A stretch of DNA of 64,000 nt from positions 64,097,469 through 64,161,468 of the forward strand of contig CM043963.1 in the NCBI GenBank assembly GCA_014529385.2. Direction: 5' to 3'. This stretch comes from Adiantum capillus-veneris (taxonomy: Eukaryota; Streptophyta; Polypodiopsida; Polypodiales; Pteridaceae). Numbering within the stretch: position 1 is the stretch's first letter; each line of letters opens with the position of its first letter. Below, one piece after another: positions 45,225 through 56,288 of this stretch. The notes under the pieces are model-generated. The model was not told where the DNA came from. It saw only the letters and a list, made by a program, of their open reading frames with translations, and ran no database searches. The translations under genes and the position numbers were made by a program.

Positions 45225-46816
45225 CTCAAGGGCAATAGAAAGCGCTAAAAATAATGAAAAGAATGAAGACAAGTTTACGCACGTTCATGGTTTTTATTTT
45301 AAAGTATTTATTTTATTTTATTATTATTTTAATGCATGTGCAATTCCCAATGTGCAATTTAGAGACTCTAATTTTAGGAGAAGCTTGTCTATTTTGAGAA
45401 AAAGATAAAGAAGAAGCTCTAATCTTAACTTACCTCTTTTGCTTCTCTAAAAATACTCTTCTTTTCCTAAAAACACCCTTTTTTTCCTTTTTTTTAAAAA
45501 CACACCCCAACTTCTGTGTGATTATATAAGTCAAACCCAAAAAATTAAAACTCCATATTCAACTCGAGCCATGGAGAACAACCACCAATCATACGTGAAA
45601 GACACAAGAAGTCATAGATCACTGTGTTGGGGGATTTTACAGGGAGCCCTCAAACCCGAGATACATAGCATAACCTAAATAGCCAAGAGAATTGTCCAGA
45701 GGAATTTTATAAGGATCCCTCAAACTCGCAATACAAAGAAAAACATTCACCAAATACCTACATAATGTTGAACATAGAAAAACCAGATCTGACCTTGGTT
45801 GCCACCACCATAGTAGGCCCTGCCACTATCAACTGCCCAAGGCCCTCCTCCCTACAACAATCCACACATCAAACCAGAAGAACCTCCTATGACCATATTC
45901 TCAAGCATGAACTAGAAGGTTTCCACCAGCAACGGCCCCCTCACACCACTGAGCTAGTGGCCCCCTCCAAGGTTAGCAGAACAAAAAGAACGAGAAAATA
46001 ATCCTTCAATACAAGACCGTTGACACCAACCCAATCCACCACAGCCCCATGAGTGAGACACCTAGCATCCAAGAAGCAAGCTCTGAGAGTCCAGCTACCC
46101 AAAGACCTTCGACTTCACCAATTACCCTTGCTCGTGGCTCTCGAAGTAGGCAAGTTTTCTTTAGAACACACTCTCTTTCCTAAAAATACTCTTCCTTTGC
46201 TAGAAACAATCTCCCTTTTCTAAAACTTAGACAAAAGTTCCTCTTATCTTCAACTATAATCTTAATGCATTAAATTTCTCCTAACCTTAGCAACTTATTG
46301 TTCCCACGTGAGTAAGGGCCATCATTAATAGTCCAAGAGTATTATTTCTAATCCGATTGTTTAGTTAATTTTTCTATGAATTTACAAAAATACGAACCTC
46401 AAATACTTTTGCAAAGTAATTGAAATAGTTTTTATTGATAAATATTGGATATGTTACAAAAATACAAATAATTACAACCATCATTGAAGGCCCATCGGGG
46501 GTGCCACCACCTTGATGCCACTACAACTCACACCTGCATGCCCCAAGAGAATCAACAAAACTACCAAACTAAAAAATTGGGTTGCAAGGATGAAACAAAA
46601 CCACCAACATAGTGCAACCCCATAACCAAGCAGGATATCCAAGGGCGGCAAACCCTTTCAAATGTCACATCTACTATCACAAAGCACACCTCTAGTTGTT
46701 ACACAAAAGTGCCCTCGTAGATGGAAGCCCAACCAAATATGGCCGCACTTTGCCCTCCCCATGAGGAGGCAAGAGTGGTGGCCGCTCTAGAAGATACAAA
46801 AATTGAAGGCCACTAG
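45225..46816. other. Non-coding, old repeats
   Basis: No gene recognised. The words CTAAAAATACTCTTC (near 45447 and 46182), and the pair GATTTTACAGGGAGCCCTCAAACC / AATTTTATAAGGATCCCTCAAACT (near 45632 and 45706), show diverged local duplications. 46430-46816 resembles a repeat end (TTTTTATTGATAAATATTGG), with no coding signal. Confidence 0.45.
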
Positions 46817-47138
46817 TGTCATAAAATTTAATATCTACCTATCCCAAATGATTTTCTCATTTTGAACTGATCATTTAATGTGGGAAAATGAAACGGACCA
46901 AGGGTTAGAATATAGATATGTGCTTTTAGATCTATCTTCTGCACGGGACCAAAAGGAGAGAAGGCTACCTCTCATTAAGGGGTCCAAAAGGGAGATGGTC
47001 TACCAAATAGCAATGAGGATGTAATGGAGCTTAAAAGACCTTAAGGTTAGTTTCACTAAAGACCTCCAAAAGGTTAGTGTTAAAAGTCCTTAGACCTAAG
47101 ACCTTTAGGTACTCTAGACCTTAGACAAGCTAGGCATG

Positions 47139-47281
47139 TGCTTGAGGTGCTTGTCGTGCTTGAGTTGACTAAGGTGCTTGTCAGCTTGATGACTAAGGTG
47201 CTTGAGGTGCTTGTCGTGCTTGAGTTGACTAAGGTGCTTGTCAGCTTGATGACTAAGGTGCTTGAGGTGCTTGTCGTGCTT
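47139..47281. repeat. 60-bp tandem repeat, about 2.4 copies
   Basis: Bases 47161-47220 and 47221-47280 are identical. The unit contains CTTGAGGTGCTTGTCGTGCT and AAGGTGCTTGTCAGCTTGAT. The related inverted LTR at 62.2 kb has only one diverged copy, so the expansion is recent. Confidence 0.97.
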
Positions 47282-47659
47282 GATGACTATGGTGATTGAG
47301 GTACTTTTCATGCTTGATGACCAAGGTGCTTGAGGTGTTCAAGTCAAAGATGTGTCCTACAAAGGAGGGGGAAAGCAAGAGCATGAGAGCACACACGCAC
47401 ACACACACACACACAAGGCAAGCCCAAGACTCAAGAGGCAATAAGGACACATGTCAAGCCCCTACCCATGCTGCCCTCATGGTGTAACCGAATCCTATTG
47501 TATGGCCTTTAGGGAGGTCAATTGAGAATTTAGATGCATGCAATTAATTAATTAATGTTTCTCTCTCAAAGGGGGAAAGAAGGACACTTGTCCAAATTCT
47601 ACCCATATTGCTTGAAATGACTATAGCCTATGATGGGCCAAGACTAGAAAGGGCCCATA

Positions 47660-47664
47660 GGGAT
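47660..47664 (+). repeat. Target-site duplication GGGAT, left copy of element D
   Basis: Matches GGGAT at 56535-56539. Confidence 0.92.
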
Positions 47665-48003
47665 TGTTAATCCTCACCGCTCACGGACACCCTATTACCT
47701 ACGACGGACGTTGTAACCTACGGCGGACATTGTATTATTTATTTGGTAGAGTCAAGTACCGGGCTTCTCGGTCCAATAGGAAAAGGGTAAGAGTGATCGC
47801 CGATGAGAGGTGCACTCTAACTGGAACATTCAAGGGATTAGTTGGCTAAGCATGGGCGCCCAAGTGTGAATGGGGCACGCTCCTATAAAAGTCAACTAAA
47901 CCTAAAATTCACTCATTCTCTCATTTGTGCAATAGAAGAGTGCTCTTGCTCCATCTCCATCTCCATCTTCTTCTTCTTCTTCACCTCCTTGTGTGTGTGT
48001 GTA

Positions 48004-48079
<76 letters not shown>

Positions 48080-48292
48080 TGTGGGCGATCGAGCATTACA
48101 AAGGCACGGAAACGGCTCCTTCTTCTTCGCGGCGAGGAATCCTCCACGAAGCAAGCGTAGAGCGGTGAGTGACACACCATCGCCTTCTTTGAGCTTACTA
48201 GTTTAGGCTTGTTGTGTGCTTGGAGCCATTTGTGGCTCACACACGGTGTATTGGCAAGTTCCTTGCATTGACACGTGTGACATACACGCACA
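47665..48292 (+). repeat. 5' LTR of element D
   Basis: Starts TGTTAATCCTCACC and ends ACATACACGCACA. A TATA-like CCTATAAAAGTC lies at about 47882. Downstream of it is a (GT)n(GA)n microsatellite at 47990-48079. An 18-20 bp segment near the start (CTCACCGCTCACGGACAC) is absent from the 3' LTR. Confidence 0.9.
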
Positions 48293-48296
48293 TTTT

Positions 48297-48314
48297 TGGC
48301 GTCGTTCCCGGGGA
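48297..48314 (+). promoter_or_regulatory. Primer-binding site of element D (tRNA-Asp type)
   Basis: TGGCGTCGTTCCCGGGGA, four bases after the LTR, differs at two positions from TGGCGCCGTTGCCGGGGA, the site complementary to the 3' end of tRNA-Asp used by Athila/Tat elements. Confidence 0.8.
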
Positions 48315-49027
48315 ATGCCATACATGAAGCTCGAGTAGCACTCTGTGCTTCTCCGTGGTGAAATTTCTATTGTAGGAAAGGTAAGGAAGGAGTGTGTGTG
48401 TGTTGAGAAGAGGGATTTGGTGTTATACTGTGTGATTTTTTTATTAATGGAATTTTCAAAGGTTCTGTGTTTATTCTCTGTGTATTAAGGTAGTTAGTTT
48501 TCTGTGTACAGTAAGTAGGAAGTAGATTAGTGAGAGTTAATAGAATGTGTTAGTGTGTAAGAGTAGGTATATTAGCTAGAAGTAGGTAGATAGAGTGTGT
48601 GTGTGCTCTCGTGCAGGCCGCGACGACCTTATCCTTAAATTTTTTTTAAAAAAAATAATTAATTTTAAAAAATAAAAAATAAAAAAAAATTTAAAGGTAG
48701 GACCGGGATCGGGAATATCTCTCAGACCCAATCCCAAGCTCACGCTCAGGCCTAGGCCTCAGTCGCCTTAAAAAAAACGAATTTTAGCTTCACACGTAGC
48801 GAAAAATTGATTTTTTGAGTACCAACGGAACGTCAGATGCCCGAAAATTGTGTTGTAAAGCACACATCGACCCTTTAAGTGATACGCTCGTTTCGAGCTA
48901 TCACACACTTCAATCAAAAAAATCAAACATTAAAAAACATTCAAAAAACATCAAAAACAAGAAAAAATCAAGTAGAAAACGGGGTACAAAACACCCACAA
49001 AACAAAGCAAGTAACCTTTGAGGGTAC
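48315..49027 (+). other. Leader of element D
   Basis: Untranslated. It contains a strongly AT-rich, self-complementary A/T block at 48632-48698 (CCTTAAATTT ... AAATTTAAAGG). Confidence 0.6.
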
Positions 49028-50509
49028 TTGTCGACACTTGTAGGGCACCCAAAGCACATGTATCTATGCTCTGGTCGTGTGCTAGAGTCCGAACAACTAG
49101 CTAGTGCTTCGATTTACGGGGGTACTCACTATCCTTCCACGCTAGGGTCTACGCCCTCGGCGGGGACCCAAGGTAGTGCAACCCAAGACCCAAATATAGC
49201 GGCTAGCAACTCTTCCTTTGACTATGATATTATGGAAGAGCATCTTACACAAAGCCCCGGGGGAACAAATGAAACCGTACCTAGCTGGGCCCAACAACCT
49301 GGAACTAGTGTTTTTAGCCGTTTGATGGAAACATTTTTTAGAGCTACGTGCTCTGAACCTATGGCTAGTGAAGTAAACGAAGGGGGTGGGGAAGTAGAAT
49401 CACCATTCACATCTCCTGTAGACCCCACACTCCCTCAGAGTGTCCACGTGGACATTCTACCTACCTCATTTAATGAGGGCCCTACCGAGCTACCACCTTC
49501 CAAAGTCGCCTCGAAGGTAGCGGTGACTAAAAGTCAAAACACGGGAAGCAACATTGCATCCACCGCACGGCAGCCCTCTAGTACACCAAGTTTGGACAGG
49601 ATATTTCTCAATGAAAATTGGGAATATGACCTACACACAGAGACTTCGACCGACCTATACATGGGCTAAACATACCATGTGGGTTGGTTAGAAGTTGTAC
49701 AATCCACATCTAGTGCCACTAGTCTAGAGGAACAACAACACATGATCTGCAATGTCATCCATAGGATTATCTAGTCCGAGAGGCAAAATCGAGGAATAAA
49801 CATACCTTCGATGGGTCCTATGCGATTTTTAGACACGAGCAAAGGGAAACAACCCACTCTATCACAAATGGAGACTCCCCCAATGAGTCCCATCGATCCC
49901 CCATATGTTGTTTTCCCAGGGGTCTCAATGCAATCTGAGCCCACAAGTGATACCTTTACTTTTCCAAGTCTAGCTCATCTTTCCCTTGATGACACCACGG
50001 CTACCATGCCTACCCCAATGATGGGTATACCAAGAAACACGCCATGGACATCATTTGTTAGTAAAGCACCACTACATGGTAGCTCAATGCCTGCAACAGT
50101 ACCTACAAGTGTGTACCAATCGTATGCACCTATGGCTCACACTCATGTAGTCCCTACCCCTCCCATTGTTTCAACTACCTATGCTCCACAACCACAATAC
50201 ACAAGTTCTTATTTCCATGGGACTATACCGGCTAGCATTAGCATGTCACATCCGACGTCTGCTATGCCTAGGGCCACTCATATGAACTATGGACCACCAC
50301 ATGGCACAACATCGTACCCAACATGGAACCCAAGGGCTTCCTATGCACCAAGCCCAATGCCGATACCTACTCCACATGTAGTCTTTGAAGAGCCTTCACC
50401 CACAGTGCCTGCTCACTTAGGTGACTTGGCAACATTTTCTCAAGCTATTGGTGATCTATTGCTGAGAATATGCGTTACGCGCCTGATAGAGAGCCTAGAA
50501 GTAAGATAG
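49028..50509 (+). pseudogene. gag: N-terminal region of element D gag
   Basis: Frame open at 49028-49669 (MSTLVGHPKHMYLCSGRVLE) and 49811-50509, with stops between. Composition is Ser/Thr/Pro-rich and apparently disordered. The second block is Pro/Met/Tyr/His-rich (HTHVVPTPPIVSTTYAPQPQ) and ends FSQAIGDLLLRI, where the frame passes by overlap to the capsid frame at 50470. No domain recognised. It is analogous to the long disordered gag N-termini of Tat and Athila elements. Confidence 0.65.
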
Positions 50510-51066
50510 TACAAATAGCCAAGCTCACACAAAAATTTAGTGGAGACGGGGATGTGAGAAAGCATATCGAAGTGTTTGAACAAATATGCGATTCTCTAGG
50601 AGAACACAATGACCTACATAAGAGCAATGCTTTAAGCCTAACCTTAAGTGGAAAGGCTGGGGATTGGTATAGAACCCTAAGGGTGGAAGAAAAAACGATT
50701 TACCCTACTCTTAGGAGACTATTATTAAAAGAATACATACTATAGGGAGTGCTTTGGGGTGTAGCCTCTCAGCTCCAGAAAGACCAACGAGAGGAAGGAG
50801 AGTCAGTGAGAGACTTTATAAGTCGCTTGAAGCATTTGAATTCTCGTTGTAATCCAAATGAGCGCTTCAACAATAACCAATTGTTTGATAGATTCATTAG
50901 GGGATTACGACATGAGGATATCTACAATGGCCTAGTCATTAGAGGTATCACCACTTGGGAAGCAGCCACCACCAATGCGATCCAATTGGAGGATAATTTA
51001 ATGATTCAAGGAGAAAGAGTGTCTGTTGAGCCTACATCTATTAGCTCACAAGAATCGGGGCATTAG
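50470..51066 (+). pseudogene. gag: Capsid (retrotransposon gag) domain of element D
   Basis: Contains FSGDGDVRKHIEVFEQICDS, LTLSGKAGDWYRTL and, after an in-frame TAG at 50743, REEGESVRDFISRLKHLNSR and FIRGLRHEDIYNGL. This is the usual capsid pattern (GDV..F...C......ALSLT L.G.A..WY..L ... ESV..F..R). A TAG at 51064 separates it from the zinc-knuckle part. The frame is otherwise continuous with 51070-53271. Confidence 0.85.
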
Positions 51067-51069
51067 CCA

Positions 51070-52482
51070 ATGACCCTAAAGCCTATTGCTAAGGAGCCAA
51101 AGATATCTGAGATGACTTTAGTAGATCTCACCAAGGCTATTCAAGAGAGTCTTAGAGACAATCATGCTCCGCAAAGCAATCATATGTATCCAAGAAGGGA
51201 GCAGCAATGGTGCTCAGTATGCTATGGACCGCATAATACCAGTGAATGCCCTACTTTTAGAGTAAAATTCAATGGGAATTGCAATGCCTGTGGGAGGTAT
51301 GGTCATCAAGCTCAGGATTACATAGTATTTAAGCGCGCGATGGACAATAGACCAACCTTAGCATGGACAGACACGCCTCGAGTGCCTGCATTGATGCCGG
51401 CCCCACCTCTTGAACAAACAGCACAACACATGGTCCCTAGGGCCAAAAATGTTGTTCAAACAACACCCTTACCACCTCCAGTGCTAGGACCGCAACCACC
51501 ACATCCGAGAATCACTTCTGTGAATCAAGTGGGTTGTGAGTCATCTATTTCTTGTTTGGAAGGTTGTGAGGAAGATATAGATCCTAATATCACCTATGGG
51601 ATGGATGTGCTTGAAGAAAGTCCACAATACTACATGGAGGACTATTGGGGACAAGACAAACCTGTATATCAAGTAGCTGCTCTTGCGGCAAGAGGCCAAA
51701 ATATCAATTACACTGCTAAGAGACCACCTCTTCAATGCTATGAGTGTGGGGGTCCAAATCGTGTAGCCGAGTGTCCTATTAGTCTACAAAAGAACGCCAC
51801 ACTAATGCAAACCAATCAAGCGAGCACGTCTACAATGCCGATACTCATGTGTAATCGATGTGGCATAGATCATTTGATTGCCCAATGTCCAAATAATCAA
51901 AATGCACCAAAGATCACGCCATTAAACTTGATTGAAGTTACCGAGGAGCCATCACCAAGTGCACCCGTGGTACCAGTAAACGTACTCACACGATTGATGC
52001 TCCAAAAACAAAATTATATTCTTGAGGAAAGAGACACGGCATCAATTGCCCAATCTGAGAAAAAGAAGAAAACACGAAGAAAGAGATCGCACAAAGCAAC
52101 GAAGTCAGACCCCACTTCAAAGACCAACATAGGGACTGGTGATGACCCCATATATATGAATGACGGTGAAGAAGATTCAGATTCAGGTGAAACCATGGAA
52201 ACGACCACTAACATAGAAACCAACAAGGAAGATCTTCATGAGCCACAATGGTCAGGATCCAAAAAGAAGATAGGAACTTACCCAAACCCTACAGAGGAGA
52301 TTGAGCGAGTCAAGCAATTAAGGAGTTTGGTAGAAGATACCCAAAGGGATCTAGAACCAGCACCTAGGAAGATCCAGATTACAGACACCGTGTTCCCTAC
52401 GCAACAACAACCTCACCAAGTCCATAGACCCTTGGATATACCTAGTGTCATCCAAGAAGAAAGTGACTTAAAGTCATGGTAA
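51070..52482 (+). CDS. gag: Nucleocapsid region with four CCHC-like knuckles
   Basis: 470 open codons. Four short-spaced zinc-knuckle motifs: CSVCYGPHNTSEC (about 51208), CNACGRYGHQAQDY (51283), CYECGGPNRVAEC (51736) and CNRCGIDHLIAQC (51850). Three have C-x2-C-x3-H/N-x4-C instead of the usual C-x2-C-x4-H-x4-C. The second has normal spacing but has lost its last Cys, and the third has Asn for His. A Lys/Arg-rich basic block (EKKKKTRRKRSHK, near 52070) and an acidic tail follow. RNA binding is expected. Ends TAA at 52480, 18 bp before the protease frame and in the same frame. Confidence 0.75.
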   Translation: MTLKPIAKEPKISEMTLVDLTKAIQESLRDNHAPQSNHMYPRREQQWCSVCYGPHNTSECPTFRVKFNGNCNACGRYGHQAQDYIVFKRAMDNRPTLAWTDTPRVPALMPAPPLEQTAQHMVPRAKNVVQTTPLPPPVLGPQPPHPRITSVNQVGCESSISCLEGCEEDIDPNITYGMDVLEESPQYYMEDYWGQDKPVYQVAALAARGQNINYTAKRPPLQCYECGGPNRVAECPISLQKNATLMQTNQASTSTMPILMCNRCGIDHLIAQCPNNQNAPKITPLNLIEVTEEPSPSAPVVPVNVLTRLMLQKQNYILEERDTASIAQSEKKKKTRRKRSHKATKSDPTSKTNIGTGDDPIYMNDGEEDSDSGETMETTTNIETNKEDLHEPQWSGSKKKIGTYPNPTEEIERVKQLRSLVEDTQRDLEPAPRKIQITDTVFPTQQQPHQVHRPLDIPSVIQEESDLKSW

Positions 52483-52500
52483 AGTGGGCGTACTCACTTC

Positions 52501-53271
52501 TTGATGGAAAGAATGTTTACAGAGGGACTACCCGATCCTATCGAAGAAATGGAGATCCCATCTTCCCCACGTCAAGGGACTCAAGGCCAAAAGGTGCCGT
52601 TAAATAGTGCCAAATTGATGGATTTCATGTCTTCAGAAGTTAGAACCACCATCATGTCCAAACTATATAAAGACCCTGAGCTAGTCTCAGCTCTTCGAGC
52701 CTTCCTCAATGGAGAACTGAAGTTTGGGCTACCACAATTTGCACAGATGGATGGATCTGGGGAGACGCCAATAGAGGAGGAATACATAGATCCACAACCC
52801 AACCTAGATGAGAACCTTGTTATAGAAATACCTATTAACAAGTTGGGACAATACTTTGAGGGTGATGAATCCAATGCGACCATACCAATCACTACTAAGG
52901 GATTAACTATGAAGGGAATCCTTGATGGTGGCGCTGGGGTTAGCATTGTGACTAAAAATTGCTGGGAAACTATGGGAAGACCTCACCTTGCGACCACAAC
53001 CATAGTAGTGAAGATGGCTAATGGGTCTATTGTTAAACCTATTGGGATGCTAGAAGATCTCAAGATCAAGGTCTTTGGACATAAAATAAGGATTACCTTT
53101 ATTGTTATGGATTTCTCCAAACACACTATGGCATCGGAGATGATATTAGGACGTCCTTTCATGAGGGAAGCAAAAATGGTGCATGGCTGGTCTAAAAACC
53201 ATGTCTACTTGCAGTTCCAAGATTCTGTCATTCGAGTGGATCTTGTGACGGGGGTCGAGCACATCCTCTAG
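52501..53271 (+). CDS. Aspartic protease of element D
   Basis: 256 open codons. The N-terminal part may be a gag-protease spacer. The active-site segment is ILDGGAGVSIVTKNCWETMG (near 52920), followed by MANGSIVKPIGMLEDLKIKV, ITFIVMDF and MILGRPFMREA. This is the retropepsin pattern with the DGG variant common in Tat elements and the ILGRP box. It would process the gag polyprotein. A stop (TAG, 53269) follows where RT would be expected, and no RT follows in any frame. Confidence 0.85.
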   Translation: MMERMFTEGLPDPIEEMEIPSSPRQGTQGQKVPLNSAKLMDFMSSEVRTTIMSKLYKDPELVSALRAFLNGELKFGLPQFAQMDGSGETPIEEEYIDPQPNLDENLVIEIPINKLGQYFEGDESNATIPITTKGLTMKGILDGGAGVSIVTKNCWETMGRPHLATTTIVVKMANGSIVKPIGMLEDLKIKVFGHKIRITFIVMDFSKHTMASEMILGRPFMREAKMVHGWSKNHVYLQFQDSVIRVDLVTGVEHIL

Positions 53272-53324
53272 GAAACAGGTTTATAATTGATCATACATCT
53301 GACACCACATTTCACTCGGCCCCA

Positions 53325-54216
53325 TTGCAGTATTGTTACACGTGTAAAGAGGACACTGATGTTGGGGAAGATTCTCCTTATATGGATATACTACCTGGGA
53401 TGACTGAGTCGGACAATGTGGATTGGGTCCACCTAGAAGCAACCATAGACACTTGGGGAAATAGGGGGACGACCATGGTAACACCTGAGGGGGATGAAAT
53501 GCGCGTACCCTTAAATATGCTACAAGTAATGCATATAGCTTTTGACAAGACTCATCATAAAAGAACGAAGAAAACATACAAGTGGGTCCCTAAATCTTCT
53601 TTAGAGACCATGGCTGATGCTAAAAAATAGAAGATTTGTAAGAAACGTACCACTCGCTCAAAGAAATACAAGGAAACATGGCGTTGGATTCCTAAACGAC
53701 TATTGGAAGCCCAAGACTACTTAAGGAAATGATCAAATCTGGGTGCCAAAACGTAAATTGTGTTCTTACCTGTCACCTGGCCCATGTAAACCCGATCCTG
53801 TGGCTCCAAAACAAATTGAAAATCGTGGAAAGGAAAAAATCACGGAATGCGACACACCTGCTCCAGAGCTAGTTTGGGTACCAAAGAAAGAACGATTTGT
53901 TCCACCTAACTCAGGAACAAGGAAAGCAAATGAAGCTTCTTGCTCTTCATGTAGTTCCTATACGGAAATAGAAGCTTCAACACAACCTCCACCTACCATT
54001 GTACATATCCATACAAGGAAGAAAGAGTTTGCACCTCCCGTTGTAAGTTCACCACCTACAACGATGTTGCAAATAAAATCATGGGAGAGTAACTTACCAC
54101 CCTTTCAACTAGATGAAACGCATAGAGCAGTCAAAAACTATTGGTTAAAGCCTTCACCTATAACAACTTGGAACAACTGGTTTCAAAGGGTGACGACATC
54201 ATTTCAAACGGTATGA
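53325..54216 (+). pseudogene. Accessory region with W-(V/I)-P-K repeats
   Basis: Two frames (53325-53630 and on to 53730 in one, 53743-54216 in another) encode a basic, Pro-rich product. The motif occurs four times: YKWVPKSSLE (53578), WRWIPKRLLEAQ (53679), IWVPKRKL (53737) and LVWVPKKERFVPP (53870). The first block also has a Trp/Asp-rich segment (MTESDNVDWVHLEATIDTWG), and the last ends WNNWFQRVTTSF. It occupies the position where RT normally lies. I recognise no family. A stop and a frame change separate the two halves, so it is probably decayed. Confidence 0.6.
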
Positions 54217-55867
54217 TCTACCCAAGGAAGGGGGGAGTGTTTGCTGACATTCATCATTCACTTGCTTCCCTCTCAACCTTGTTTCCCTGACCTCTCAATC
54301 ACCAACCTTAGGGAATGTACATATAAAGCCTTATACTCACAAAAAACAAAAAGAATAAAGAGCAAGAGCAGTTAGCAAACGAGTATGCACAATAAAAGTC
54401 AAAACATTGACTCAGACCTACACATTTGCATCCGGTACACTGAAACAGAAACTTATGCCATAAAACACCTTTGATCCTCATCACTAGAGTGATGGAGGGT
54501 AGGTAGGATTAGTACGATAGGAGTGTTTCTGTTTTAGAGTTGAGTGATTAGCAAAGTTCCTTTTTCCCACTGATGTGCCTCCTAGAGGTATTCCTTGTGT
54601 TTCCTAGTGTGTAAAGGAGCGTGTTGCTGTTCATGGATTTGGACCTTCATGGAATCTTTATCTCGACTCACTCTTCAAATCAAGCGCGACCATCGACACA
54701 AACAGGTGTTTCTTGTCCATTATCATTGACCCTTATCTTTTTTGCATCTATGATTGTCTGCTTTGATTGTGATTGGTAGCATAATATCCAGCACATTTGC
54801 TTAGTAAAAGACATTTAATTTAATGTAATTTTTTGTCATAATCACTTGTCTAGGTTTAAAAATCAAGCAGTCTGACTAAGCTAGTTTGACCAAGTTAGGT
54901 GTTAGAGATCTTCTCTTAATACCATGGGGAATGTCTTCCTAATAATCAATGGTTACTTAGGTTCTTGATCCGATTTAGGCAGCATTGTGTGAAATGTACT
55001 AGGGCTTTTTAGTGGGCTTGACCCTATTGACCTTTAGCTTAAGTATTATAAAGGGATTTTACTAGTGTGATGAGCCTGGGGAGGTGTATCAGTGTTATAT
55101 GACCCCCCAAAGTTACAAAATTAAAATGCTGAAAACGAACAAACAAAAACAAATCAAAGTGCCACAATGTAAAATCTTAAGTTGGAAGAGAAATCTCAGC
55201 TTAATTGGGTACTTCACTCACATGTATCGCCTATGGTACTAGAGCCCTAGAGGTTCCCAGTGTGGGCGCTTTTCCTTGAAAAGCAAAAAACCCAAGGCAT
55301 ACAAAATAAGCACACACATCAAAATTGAATCACTGTGAAAAGACTTTGGGGGGTCAAAGAAAAGGTAATCAGTCAGGCGATGATTTCATGAGAAATTCCT
55401 TTTATCGTAGCTTAACTACAAGGTCTTCTAGGTATAGCCTCTAGTCAGCCCTCGAACATGAAATACTTGGCTCTCGCGATTAAACAACTTAATTGACCAG
55501 AGAAAATTAAGAAGCTTATCCATGGTATTAATAGTCGATCTCTAGTGCCTTTCGATCGTTAAATTAGTGACCCCATACTTGTTTAATTTTTTACCTTTAC
55601 ATTTGTTTATGCATTTGATTAAATTGCAATTTAATGTTTATTGTTGACAAATTGTTTAAAATTCTGTTACCAACAATCAATTTGTCTGCCTAAAACTGCA
55701 TATGCTTTTTAATCGCTCATGAGAATGCAATTACTGTGCCAATGTTGTTTGATTTTGCAGTGACTGAAGAAGGCTAGGGACATTCATCTCAAATGCTCTT
55801 CCACCTCGATGAACAATCTTCAACTCAATAGCTTCGGAGGACGGAATCTACATCAGGAAGGGGGGCA
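54217..55867 (+). other. Non-coding 3' region of element D
   Basis: 1.65 kb without coding signal or recognisable RT, RNase H or integrase motif. It ends in the polypurine tract CAGGAAGGGGGGCA directly before the 3' LTR. Confidence 0.7.
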
Positions 55868-56189
55868 TGTTAACCCTATTAACTACGACGGACGTTGTAA
55901 CCGATGGCGGACATTATATTATTTATTTGGTAGAGTCAGGTACCGGGCTTGTCGGTCCAATAGGAAAAGGGTAAGAGTGATAGGAAAAGGGTAAGAGTGA
56001 TCGCCGATGAGAGGCGCACTCTAACTGGAACATTCAAGGGATTAGTTGGCTAAGCATGGGCGCCCAAGTGTGAATGGGGTGAGCTCATATAAAAGTCAAC
56101 TAAACCTAAAATTCACTCATTCTCTCATTTGTGCAATAGAAGAGTGCTCTTGGTCCATCTCCATCTCCATCTTCTTCTTCTTCACCTCC

Positions 56190-56288
<99 letters not shown>

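Larger units (their letters stand above)
46817..47664 (+). repeat. Chromovirus-type LTR, left half (split by element D)
   Basis: Starts TGTCATAAAATTTAATATC. It is collinear with the reverse complement of 62528 and downwards (shared AAATGATTTTCTCAT, TGATCATTTAATGTGGGA, AAAGACCTCCAAAA). The homology resumes at 56540, so D is inserted within it. The 60-bp tandem array at 47139 lies inside. Confidence 0.75.

Noticed and set aside
47114-47311. Minus-strand frame with repeated HDKHLKHLSHQADKHLSQLK
   Set aside because: It is a translation of the 60-bp tandem repeat, whose length is a multiple of three. There is no other coding evidence.
47842-48321. Frames crossing the (GT)n(GA)n blocks at 48.0 and 56.2 kb
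   Set aside because: Microsatellite artefacts inside the LTRs of element D.
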